DNA of 64,000 bases from Arthrobotrys musiformis (Eukaryota; Ascomycota; Orbiliomycetes; Orbiliales; Orbiliaceae), in NCBI GenBank assembly GCA_036971715.1, contig JAVHJL010000002.1:1892501-1956500 (forward strand), written 5' to 3'. Position numbers and translations under genes: made by a program. The notes under the pieces were generated by a model. It saw only the letters and a list, made by a program, of their open reading frames with translations. It was not told where the DNA came from and did not search any database. Below, one piece after another: positions 35,195-46,604 of this stretch; the first letter of the stretch is position 1, and every line of letters begins with the position of its first letter.

Positions 35195-36599
35195 ATGGTT
35201 CGGCACTCAAATAAAGGGAAAGGGGGTGACAAGCATAGCCGCCCACGGCAGAGGTACGGATATTCGAAGATCTGGCATGATTGTAGCACCACTAACTGTT
35301 GGTTTTGTGAGCTTCGGTTTTACAGGCGAGACAACGATGAGGATGGCACATCTAAAAAGCCGGCATACAAGTGCGCAATGTGGGATTTTGGCCACTGCGA
35401 CCCGAAACGATGCTCCGGAAAGAAGCTCGAGAAGGCCGGTCTCATAAGGAACCTCAGAATTGGGCAGAAATTCGCCGGTGTCGTCGTTACGTACGCGGGT
35501 TCTATGCCGAAGTGCTGTTAGTTGGATTTCTAGCTGAAAATCGAAGATAGACCGAACGGGAAAACGGTGGTATCGCCCGCAGATGCAGAGATTGTGAATG
35601 AGTCCGGGGCAGCTGTGGTCGAAGCATCATGGGCAAGGATATCAGAGGTATATATATACACATATATCTGGTTCCACTTTGAGACGAGTGGGTATACTAT
35701 ATGATTATTGACAATCTAGTCCTAGATTCCATTTTCGAGGATAGGCGGCAAGCATGAACGTTTATGTAAGACGAGATGAATGGAGGGGTTCTCTTTGGCA
35801 TCCATCACCAGTTTCTAATTTGTTTAATGTAGTGCCATATCTAGTGGCAGCGAACCCTGTCAACTACGGACGGCCTTGGAAGCTCAACTGTGCTGAAGCA
35901 CTGGCTGCCTGCTTCTACATCACAGGTCACCCCGATTGGGCTGAGGATATAATGCTACCATTTTCATGGGGCCATGCATTCATCGAGATCAACCAGGACC
36001 TGCTAGAAAAATATGCAGCTTGCGGTGATGCAGACGAAGTTAAAGCGGCAGAGACTGAGTGGTTGAACGAACTGGAGGAAAGCTATAAGAACAGAAAGGG
36101 AGGAGACGCAGGCGGGGAGGAAGATATATGGGCCGCAGGGAATCAGAATAGAAGATACTCGTTACCACCCTCAGACAGCGAGGGGGAGGAGCAGGAAGAC
36201 GAAGACGACGAAGGGAACAATCAGAAGGCGGGCGCGCCTATTGGGAAGCAGAGGAATTATGATTTACCTCCTAGCGATGACGAGGAGGATGATATGGAGG
36301 AGATAAGACAGAAGATTCTAAACTCGAAGCCGTTTGCGAACCCGACCTCGGAACAGAAACCCTCAAGCAATGGGAAGGACCAACCACCGCAAAACCTCCA
36401 GGGGGATAGCGATAATGAAAATGAAGAAGATTCCGAAAGAGACTCGGATGAGGGGGAGATATACGACGCAGAGCCAATTGCTCAACCACAAGATTCAAAT
36501 ACAAGGCCTGCGAGACGGAAACAAAGACAAGGCAAAAAGGGATTCACTGCCAGCTTTTCAATAACGGAACTATCAGCGCCAGACAGGAAACGGTCGTAA
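35195..36599 (+). CDS. TSR3: 18S rRNA aminocarboxypropyltransferase (Tsr3)
   Basis: Four exons: 35195-35485, 35534-35647, 35726-35765, 35833-36599; 403 residues. Tsr3 transfers the 3-amino-3-carboxypropyl group from S-adenosylmethionine onto a methylated pseudouridine of 18S rRNA in late small-subunit maturation. Conserved pieces in order: MWDFGHCDPKRCSGKKLEK, GVVLKIEDRPNGKTVVSPAD, VVEASWARISEIPF, LPYLVAANPVNYGRPWKLNC, EALAACFYITGH and FSWGHAFIEINQDLL. From about residue 225 a long acidic Ser/Asp/Glu-rich tail runs to a basic end RKQRQGKKGF. The tail is much longer than in bacterial or archaeal homologues but normal for fungi. Introns are 48, 78 and 67 nt. The first uses a GTTACG donor, chosen because it restores the conserved block. 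Confidence 0.93.
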
Positions 36600-37047
36600 C
36601 ATATAACTATTCTGTCGTATACAGGTTTATCTACTACCATGGCCATGTATGAGCTTGAGCTAGTATCTCCAATATAACTGCTGTATACACACGCCCCTCA
36701 AGACCCTAAGAACCTATTGAATTCCTTTAATTCTAGACGCACCGCAAACACCGATAGTTGCAATGCATATGCACGATTAAGTAGCTAAAGCTGTTCTCTT
36801 ATATGATATGAGGCTTTTCTGCCTGCGGGGCAACTTTTAGCGCGGTCGGGTTATCGGGGGCGAATTCTCGGCACGTCCGCTGTCCCGCCAAAAAATATTT
36901 TTTTTCGGTGTCGTTTGCCCGGCTCGGTGCTTTTGACATCACCCTTCTGCTCAACCTCCACCATGGCGGCGGCCGTCACCTTATCATCTTCATCAATATC
37001 CCGGAGGTTCTAATTTCTAATTGTTAAAAACTAAAAAAAAAAATACA
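36600..37047. other. Intergenic TSR3 to mitochondrial IF2
   Basis: Same-strand spacer with 3' flank of TSR3 and the presumed promoter of IF2; contains an A8/T8 pair near 36893-36905. Nothing else seen. Confidence 0.5.
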
Positions 37048-40000
37048 ATGCGGTCGTCAATTGCCAGAGTACGTTCTCGATAATCGCTTCTTCCTGAGTT
37101 ATCTCCAGCTCTAACTTACACTGTACCAGAGACCGGTAACCTCGCCATGCCTCCTTTGCACGCTGCGGGCAACAGCGACGGCGGAACGATCAATCCCTCG
37201 AACAGCGTCCCGGAGACGCTTCAACCGTCGAGTCCACTCGAGTGCCAATCGTCAAGCTGGCGAGAATTTAGCGGCAAGACCCGAACCCGAAGATGGAGGC
37301 CTTCATAACCTTCCCACAACCCAGAAACCTTCGTTTGCTGGATTTGGAAGCAACCGAACGGCATCTGTTGCTGCTTCCAAGTGGGGGAGGAAACCGGCGA
37401 AGCCGCTGGAGGAACCCGAGCCTACACCTGCACCTGAACCTGTGACCCCTCCGGAACCTTTGCAGACTCAAGCACATTTCTCACAACAGGTGGGCCACTA
37501 TCATTTTCAACCTCCAAATCCACCCGAGGAAACGATACAAGAACCGATAGTCGCGGAATCTGTCAATGCACAAGCGGAAGCAACGCCCACGGCAGAACCT
37601 CAGGAAACGGAACAAATCCAAGAGATACCCCCAGTATTGGAAGCAGCCTCATCCGCCGAAACACTGGTACCCGAAGCATCTGCTGTAGAAAGCCAAGATA
37701 TACTATTGGAGACACCTGCTACAGCCGTCCAGGCTTCAGCTGTGGAAGATATAGCCATTGCTGGAGAAGCCGAGGCTGCATCAACACTGGAACCTCAAGT
37801 AAACCAGGAAATTGCCCCTGCTGCCGAAATAAGTCTAGATGCAACGGCTCCAATTAATGCTGCCGCCGAAGTCCAAGAAGCCCAAACTGCCCCCTCTTTG
37901 GATGCTCAAATCCCCGAAGTTGCCGTCTCGGAATCCCAAACTACCGAAGAACTACCGTCACTCTCCGCCAAAATTGAGGATGCATCTAGGATACAGGCAA
38001 AGGCAGAGGTAAAACCTTCACCTACAACCCAACAACCCCTCTCCTTCCTCAACCAATCCGCGCCTTCACCTTCACCGGCCGCCGCTGTGCGAAAATCGGC
38101 TCATACCTCGGCATCCGGCATGAGCTGGGCACAAAGGGAATTAGCTTCTACGCCAGAACCCACGACCTCCGGACTCGGTAAATGGGCCAGGGCATCCGCA
38201 GAAGCCAAAGCCGCGCAAGGGCTATCCTTCCAGTCGCCAACACCCGGAAGCTGGGCCGCCGGAGCGGAGAACCAAGCTCGACAGGACACATCCGCCGAAG
38301 ACTTGAAGTTTCTTCGTAAACAACACGCGCAATCATTACCAACTTTCGAAAGGACACCCCAGCAAGAATCACTAACCCGTAATCAAGAAATTAAAAGTAA
38401 GTGGAGGGCGGCCGCGACAGGAAGTGGTGTAGGCAAATGGGGTATCAGCAGCAAAAAGAGCGTTTTCGCTGCCTCGGATTCAAACGATATCCTTGATCAA
38501 CTTAGCGGGAAAGCTACTACGCAGGCAGACAGTCGGCAGAGGTCGGGCGAACGACGAACGTTTGGGGAAAGGGATACTTTCGGTGATGAAACTCCTCAGC
38601 GAGGTCTGCGGGAGTTTAAATCAGTCAGGGATCGTTATGGCGTAGAGTTCGGGGATACGAATCTGGTAGATGAAGCCTTCGCGGAAGCTGGGATACTCGA
38701 TGAAGTAGTAGGAGGCGGGAAGAAATCCAAGAAGGAGAGGCGGCGAAGGGCAGAACTAGAGGCTCGAGTGGCACAGGAGGAAGCACAGGACTGGAGCCGT
38801 AGATCTTCAGCGAAAGAAAAAGATAAAGCGAAACACAGCCGACAATGGGCAACCGAAGACGATCCAATCGAAGAAATTGAAAGCAAGGCACAAATGAAGG
38901 AACGGAAACGACTCGAGAGGGAACAAAAGGCCAAGGAGAGGGCAGAGCAAGAGCAACAGCTTCCACCGATTTTGATACCGGAATTCGTCAGCGTCAACAC
39001 ACTCGCTCGCCTGTGCAAAGTTAAACTCGAGCCTTTTACACGCAGGATGGAGGACTTGGGATTCACGGAAACGAACCCGGATCACGTCTTGAACGCCGAA
39101 ATGGCCGGGTTGATTGCTATGGAATATGGATTCGAACCGATTGTGGACAAGAGCCACGAACGAGATTTGACCGCTCTACCCGCTCCAGCAGATAAATCCA
39201 TACTCCCACCACGCCCACCGGTTGTCACAATCATGGGCCACGTTGATCACGGAAAAACCACCATTTTGGATTGGTTACGAAAATCCTCTATCGTCGACCA
39301 GGAACATGGCGGTATCACTCAGCATATTGGTGCCTTCTCAGTTAACATGCCGTCTGGAAGAGTCATTACTTTCTTGGATACACCCGGTCACGAGGCATTC
39401 TTGAAAATGAGAGAGCGTGGAGCGAATATGACCGATATAGTTATCTTGGTTGTCGCCGCTGACGACAGTATCATGCCACAAACCATCGAAGCCATCAAGC
39501 ACGCCAAAGCGGCAGGTGTGCCTATTATCGTCGCTATCAACAAGTGTGATAAGGAGGACGCCGATCCAGAAAGAGTGAAGAGAGACCTGGCGCAATACGA
39601 CATCCAAATCGAAGAAGTAGGCGGAGACACCCAGGTCGTCTGCGTATCAGGAAAGACAGGTTTGGGTATGGAGGACCTTGAGGAATCCGTTTTGTTACAA
39701 GCCGACGATATTGATATGCGGGCCGATACAACTGGTCGTATGGAAGGATGGGTGGTTGAGACTTCGACAAAGGCTAAAGGACGTGTGGCAACTGTGTTGG
39801 TGAGACGGGGTACCTTGAGGAAAGGAGATGTCATCGTGGCGGGTACGACATGGGCGAGAGTGAGGAACATGATCACGGATACTGGCGTTGAACTGGAAGA
39901 GGCACCTCCAGGTACACCGGTTGAAGTCGACGGATGGAGAGACCAACCGGATGCGGGTGATGAGATTTTGCAAGCAACGACGGAAGATAAAGCGAAGTCT

Positions 40001-40893
40001 GTTGTCGAATACCGATTATTCAAAGAGGAGCGGCAGCAACTGGCGAAGGATATCGAGGCTATCAATGAAACAAGGCGACTACACCACGAAAAGAAGGAAC
40101 GGGAAGCACGTCTCAAAGAGCTACAAGATCAAGGCATGGACGCCGAGGAAGCCGCTGCACAAGTCCCCGAGCTCAAGCAGGAGGATAAATTCAAAGTTCT
40201 CGAAGTCCCATTCATCATCAAGGCCGACGTCGCAGGTTCTGTAGAGGCAGTAGAAGCGCAAGTCCTCAGCGTTGCAAACGAAGAAGCACGAACGATGGTA
40301 ATCAGGACCGGTGTCGGCCCGCTCACGGAATCCGACATCAGGATGGCCGAGAGCACGGGTGCATACTGCCTCTCCTTCAACGTATCTAACGATCCGGATA
40401 TCATGGCGCTCGCACGTTTCTCGAGCGTCAAGACTATTCACCACACCGTCATCTATGCTATTTTAGACGACATCAAGTCGCTGATGAGCGAGAAGCTCAA
40501 GCCTACTATCGTCAAAACCGTGACCGGCGAAGCAGAGATCATCCAGGTGTTCCCATATAATGTCAAGAAAAATATCATGAGGCCATTCGCCGGATGTAGG
40601 ATTTACAGAGGAACAGTTACGAAGGGATATAAGGCAAAGATCATGAGGAACGGAGAGACGATTTACGATGGTAAGCATTACACCCCGTCCCTCTGCGTTT
40701 TGTCACTCTACTAACAGTCAAATCTTTACAATACACAGGCACCCTCGAGACCCTCAAGAACGTCAAGAAGGACGTGAAAGATATGACCCAAGGTTCCGAG
40801 TGCGGCATGGGTTTCCTCGAATTCGGCGATTTCCAGGCAGGCGATATCGTTCACTGTTACACCGAAGTGAAGAAGAAGAGAGTCTTCAATTAA
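37048..40893 (+). CDS. IFM1: Mitochondrial translation initiation factor IF-2
   Basis: Exons 37048-37068, 37130-40670 and 40739-40893; 1238 residues. mtIF2 is the GTPase that places the initiator tRNA on the mitoribosome. The 7-codon first exon MRSSIAR continues into an Arg-rich presequence. Residues 90-630 are a low-complexity Ala/Glu/Pro/Ser region with scattered helices. An IF2-N-like segment VNTLARLCKVKLEPFTRRM lies near 629, then the G domain starts at 710: GHVDHGKTT (G1), GGIT (G2), DTPGHEAF (G3), NKCDKED (G4). Domain II and the C-terminal domains follow (TRRLHHEKKERE helix, FIIKADVAGSVEAVE, AEIIQVFP, CRIYRGTVTKGYKAK, CGMGFLEFGDFQAGDIVHCY). The leader of about 700 residues is several times longer than I recall for yeast Ifm1. 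The last intron is 68 nt. Confidence 0.95.
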
Positions 40894-41824
40894 AAACTTC
40901 CTTTAGAATCACCCCCTCAACTCACCATTTACCACCACCATTATATCTTCATTTATTTGTCGTGAAGATTTTTTTGTAGAAGGGGGAAGGTGGTATATAT
41001 ATACCCATCCACCCCACCCCCCTTCGAGTAAGTATATTTTTTCCGCTCACCTCAGAGTTTTTACCTAGCTAGGCTACATCTTGACCTGCTGGGGCTGTAC
41101 ATAACTACCTATATCTATGTATTATATTAGGGAATTAAAAAAAAGAGAGACAGAGAGAAGAGAAAAGTCGTCTCGAATAATGCATATATCATATGAGCGC
41201 TTCCTAAGACTGCACATCAATATTTGTTATTTGCAAAAGAAACTCGCACCGCTCAAAAGTTCAAACGCTGGTTAAGAGGGAAACCTCATGCAAGTACCGG
41301 TGTGTAAATAAAAAGCCAGCAGAAGCCAAATTAATACCATGGAATAAATCCCACACACACAAGATGATGAAAGCCGTTCTGACGATGGTTACGAGAGTGT
41401 TCTGAAACTGCAAGTTCTTAGAAGGGAAAAAAGAGAAGAAGAACAAATGATATTAAAGTTGACAAAAGAAACTCCCCGCTATGCATTCATGTGCTAAAGA
41501 AATGGCAGACGCAAAAATTACATTTGGAAACCTAGTAACGCTCGCAAATGAAAAGGGAGAAAAAGGATCGAGATATCCTTGAACCCCCGGGTATATCGTG
41601 GTTCGGGGGCTACCCAGATATCAAAGTGATCCTTTGGGGTCTGTTGGAAAAACAAAATGCAAATCCCGAAAACAACGAAGCGGCCCGGACGCTTCACATG
41701 ATGATGAAATCATAGAGAAAAAACAAAAGAAACATTATCGCGAAATATTGTCAATAAAAGGATGTCCAAAAAGGTCGGGTTCGTAGATGTACCGCTACAG
41801 CTGGAAATCAGGACCCCAACAGAA
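40894..41824. other. Convergent intergenic IF2 / VAC14
   Basis: 3' flanks only; AT-rich with purine runs (41140-41170). No gene seen. Confidence 0.5.
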
Positions 41825-44800
41825 TTATTTTGGGTTTTTGATTCTGCCGCGAGCCAACCTAGCGATCCCCAATCCTCCCTTCGACGATTTAGTCGTGGGA
41901 GCGCCAGAGACACTGCTCGGAGTTGGAATGCGGTTGGGAGGACCAGAAGACGTGTTTCCATGACCACCAGAACCATGGGGACCCGAGGAAGAAACACCAT
42001 TAGTGTGCGGGCCATCTGTGAGTGGTGGGAGAGTTGGGGCCTTCGTGATGTACTGAACATTATAGCGCCTAGCTTTTTCTTGAACGTGTTTGAACTTCTC
42101 AAGCAGTTCTATCCACTTGATTTCGTTCTCACTTCGGGCCTTAAGACGGTTACGTGGTTCGTAGGAGGATGTGTTTGAGGTCGTAGTCCTATAAGATTGT
42201 TAAAGAACTGGCAGTTTTTCGATACTGGAGATGGGTAGAACTTACGTTCGTGGAGTCAATTGATGCAGATACCCGATGGCACTAACACTATTCAAGCGGT
42301 TTTTGAGGGCTGCAAAAGCAGTCGATTGAGGCATGAGCATCAAGAGTCCGTACAGACACTTGTAAAGGAATGGGTATTTCTCGGGTTCGAGAAGCTGCAT
42401 TCGAAGATCTTAAACAGAGTAAGCATTACAGTCCGTTGGGCATGCGATCAACTGCAAACACTTACAAGTAAAGACAGGGGACTCGAGAAGCTGAACCAAT
42501 TTGTCGAGCTGGATCAAGAGGCTGACGGAAAGCTCCAACTCTCCACTGTACAAAATATTAGTCCCAGTGTTAGGAAAATAGACTGTAGTAAAGAGGTTCT
42601 TACAAAATAGCGAGGAGATTGGAAGCTTGCTCATAGGCCTGGGCAAGAAGGCACAAACAAAAGGCAGCAACAGCGTTGTGGCACCACGATTTAAACAAGG
42701 CGATGAAGAGGGTTTGGCCATCCTAAGAAGGCATTAGTGAAGTCCGCAGAGAATAATCACGGAGAATATTTGAATAAATACCTTGGTGTCCAAGCTCCTC
42801 AATCGCTTCCTCAATTCACCAATCTCGGGAGCCGTCATCAAGTTGTTGTTCAGTAGTTGGACCATAGTACTAGCGAACTCGACATCCTCTTCTTTCTCAA
42901 TGATTTCAGCCAGAGTGCGGTAGATACGCTCGGGGTTGAGATTGAGACAAAGGCGACGGATGATTAGGTAACCGCGTGTTTCCAGAAGACGACGATCGGT
43001 GCTGAATAGATTCAAAAGGTCATTCATAAACGAAGCGAAGACATCATCATCGCTGTTCCTTGAGATTTGTGAAAGAAGCTCGAGGTCTCTCGTGACGACA
43101 AGCTCGCTTGGGTCGGACAGAGTCTTAAGAAGTGCTGGGAAAGTACCATCATTGACGGCAATAACCTTGTCTCCGGCTTTCTTATGCAACATGATAAGCC
43201 AGTCCAAAGCAGCTAGTCGAGTTGCCTCGTTCTCGTTCAAGAATTGGATCGTCAAAGCATGGACAGTGGCGCCGTAATCCAACTCCCCGGTGGTGCCGGA
43301 GAGAGAAGAACGGGCAGCTTCTTCACCAACCGCATCGTCTGTGTGTTCAGCAAGCATCGGGGTAGATGATCGAGGATCTTGATGGGAGATAGTGTTTGGG
43401 GGGATTGGAGATTGACGTTGGTGCGAAGTGATGGCTGAAAGTTTCGAGTCTCCGAAGAGGTTGAGAATGAGATTGAGCATGAGATTATCGACTTTCTGAG
43501 CAACCTCTCGGACGGGTTCAAAATTGCTAGAGGTAGCTGGAAGAACATAAGAGAGAAGGCGTGGAATAAATTGAACGACTTCCTCAGGGCAGATCTCAAG
43601 GAAGCTTGCGACCCAGACGAAACCTGTGCGCTGGAGCTCCTCTTCTTCTACTATTTGTTAGCATATCTAGGCTCCTATATCCCCCTTCCTAAGAGTGTGC
43701 ACTTACGGGAAGAAGGGTCGATGAAAGTCATCAAGATTTCCAATATTCTTTTGTGGTCAACGGGAATGTCCTGGCCTGGCACCCACATGTCATCAAGTCC
43801 ACTATCCGGGTCGTCAGGACGATGGTCATCGTCTTCCTTTTTTGTGTCAGTATCGTCTGTAACAGCACCCTCGCTCTCGCTTGGGTTTTTGGGTTTGACC
43901 GGTTTAGTAAGAGTCCCTCGGCGTGAATCGACTCCGCGTTTGATAAATGCGATCTTTCTGATTTCTTGCAAGAAACCCTCGAGGCAAACCTCAGTAGCGT
44001 CATGGACATCGGCGTTCTGATCAGCTAGATAGCCGAAAAGGTCGCCAAGAAACTCTGGAAGAAATGTGACGAGCTCGAGGTCAGGGATCCCATCAAGGAG
44101 AACGATCCATGAGACGAGAAATTGGCGAGTGAACGGGTTGATGACATGGATCCTTTCTTGAAGCAACGGGATGAATTTCTTTAGGGAGAAGGCAGTCGGG
44201 AGCATAGAGTCTGCATCGTTCTCTTCTTCTTCGTCCGATGCGACAGCCTCATCATGGGGGGCATGCAGAATGGAGATGTATGTCGAAGCAGACTCGGCAA
44301 CAATGTCTTTAATGAGTCGGTCTAACAGCTCAGCGCCATTCTTAACGGACAATTCCGTGTCCGCAGTGAGCTGGGCAGGTAATCACCATCAGCTTAACAT
44401 GCCCATCTCGAAAATGGGTGGCCATTAATTTCATGTCCTACCTTGCATAGAGCGTCGAATATCTCATTGAAGTTCAAGAGTACCTCCCCCTTGGCGACCT
44501 TGGCAATATTGTACATACTTTCGCAAGCATAGTAGCGGACTCTAGCATCCTGGTCTTCGAAACAGGCAAGAACCGGCGGAATGATGGAGTCGAGGTAGTA
44601 GGCGACCTCCTATGAGCCACCAGTTTAGCCCGAGTTCCTTGTCGGTGGGTGTTGTGTGTATGTGGATGTGTGTGTGTGTGTGTAACGTACCGGACCGAGT
44701 GCTATTGAAGCAGCAGCCAGGCCGATCAAGCCGCCATTCCTAGCATGTGGTTGGTGAATGGCATAGGCGAAATCGTGGACTAGCTGATCAATTATTTCCT

Positions 44801-45043
44801 TGATCTTATCGGTGTCGTTATTGGTAAGATGCTCTCGAATCAGCTTCTCTAATCTACCATCATCGTAAATCGAACGTGATTGGTTAGCTACAGATAACTA
44901 GATATGATGATAACCTAGAGCCTCTGCCCCAGAAGGACGGAGAAAGGGGATGGAGGGGATGGAGGGGGGACAAACTCGAGAGCACCCATCTTCCTCTTAT
45001 CGTAGAGCTTATCATTGAGACTTCGTCCAATCGCTGGATCCAT
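41825..45043 (-). CDS. VAC14: VAC14, scaffold of the PI(3,5)P2 synthesis complex
   Basis: Nine exons: 45043-44976, 44853-44691, 44609-44442, 44370-43707, 43650-42782, 42722-42604, 42545-42466, 42408-42246, 42188-41825; 885 residues. Vac14 is a HEAT-repeat protein that joins the lipid kinase Fab1 and phosphatase Fig4 on the vacuole membrane. Typical pieces: the start MDPAIGRSLNDKLYDKRK, HARNGGLIGLAAASIALG, ACFEDQDARVRYYACESMYN, the acidic linker in the middle (near residue 310-350), TRLAALDWLIMLHKK, LLETRGYLIIRRLCLNL, and near the end LVQLLESPVFTYLRMQLLEP then YPFLYKCLYGLLMLMPQSTAF. The C-terminal 100 residues are Gly/Ser/Pro-rich and basic. Introns are 56-122 nt; the second carries a TG microsatellite. 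All nine junctions keep frame. Confidence 0.94.
44649..44683. repeat. TG-rich microsatellite in a VAC14 intron
   Basis: Interrupted (TG)n run on the plus strand within the 81-nt intron 44610-44690. Confidence 0.8.
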
Positions 45044-46604
45044 CTCTGCTGCTTCTAACTTGGAATCCGAAATGTCTTAAAAAGAAGTTTGATAGATGAT
45101 CGATGAGGTTGTTGTTTTCTTTTCAAGGTTGTAGCTGCAAGCAGTTACTAAAGCTCAACTCGAGAGGAAGGAAGGGATATCCTCCAAAGCGTTGATAGAG
45201 CTTAAAGTCGCTGCTTGGATTTCGGAAGAGGCCACCACTATTTGCTTGGGAGGGAAGCTATACAAGTGCCGACGATGATGATAACGATGGTGATAACGAT
45301 GATGGGATATATGTTGCTGGGACTGGTTACGTCAAGGACCGGGATGTTATCCGAGCTTGACAGCGTCTACCGAGACGTCCCTGTGGGCAGGCAGGTGGCG
45401 GGAGATTTGATAAGGTTGGCGAAAAGACGGGAGATTGCTTTGGGAAAGTGTTGAGGGTGTTGGATGTTGGTGATGATGGCGACGGCGATGGCGACGATGT
45501 CGGGCAGGCGGATGGAGATAGAGGTGGCAGGCCGTCGAGAACGCAATCTTGAAGACGCAGCTGGCGGTTGGCCTTGTTGGTTACTGAGTGGTTCCCTGGG
45601 TTGTCGTGCTGCGGGGGAGGCTGCATTATCGCTGACCAGGGAGGCTCGGCCAAGCTTCACCGCTGCGCTGTCAACCCCAGCCAATCCCGCCTCTGCGACA
45701 CCTCGAACCACCTCCTACTAGTATTAGGTCTCGCTCCAGCATGCCTGGTCAATGGATGGGGCAACTGTCATATCGGAATTTCCCAGGGTCCGCGGATCGA
45801 TCCAATGTCACATTTTACATTCTGGTTAAAATTAATTACGAAAAAAGCTTGTCTGCGCAAAGCCCGGTTGAAAGAGCGACTTTGGTTATAATTGAGACTT
45901 AAGCGACCCGAAGTTGGAGAATTATTTACTTCTTTCGAAGGTTCCTCTCCCCGTTCCTTCCCCTCCAAGTCGCATGTGCATATTCATCCTCGTGTTACTT
46001 CTGATACTAACAAAGCCGTGTCATTGATCAGGTATCGATATATATACTACAAACAAAACAGCGGTGGGGTCGACCGGGCCTGCTAAAATACCAAACGGGG
46101 GTTTTAAACAGAAGACAGCTGCAGGCGGTCAGCATTCAATCAAATCTCGTTTATGCAGGCGTCGTCTGGCAGGGCATTTTGAAACGGACTACCAAATTCG
46201 ATCATGAAGCTGGCTGTCCGGCATGGAATATGACAATTGCTTGCATGCTTTGCTTGCTCTTAATCTATTCGACCGACCCAAGCACAAGTTAGCTGTTTAA
46301 AGGAATCCCTCAATCGCCTGCAGTTTCGCCTTTGGTCCTTTTTTTATTTTTATTTTTTTATTTTTATTCTTTGAAAACATCCCTCGCTTTCTATTCCATG
46401 CATCCTTCTCGTGCTTCAGACTTCATAACCAGCTAATTCGAACTGGAAATTGATGTGACTTCTTCGGTAACTCCTCCACAACAACAACAACGCGGAATTG
46501 TGGTGCGGCGGGGGATATCTCGAACAGTTCTGGATCAGATCCAGCTAAGCTAGGCGGGCAGGCGACTTTCGAACGTCGCTGGCTGTACCAGACGGTGCGA
46601 AAGG
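45044..46604. other. Divergent intergenic VAC14 / DENND6
   Basis: About 1.56 kb. Imperfect GAT/GAC triplets at 45263-45308 and a GA/GC-rich part to 45720 that is open in several frames without family features. Probably promoters; no gene called. Confidence 0.45.

Noticed and set aside
39388..40116. 242-codon minus frame inside the IF2 gene
   Set aside because: Ser/Ala-rich shadow of the conserved GTPase frame.
45215..45891. Several overlapping open frames between VAC14 and DENND6
   Set aside because: GC-rich, repetitive GAT/GCA sequence leaves all frames open; none shows family features.
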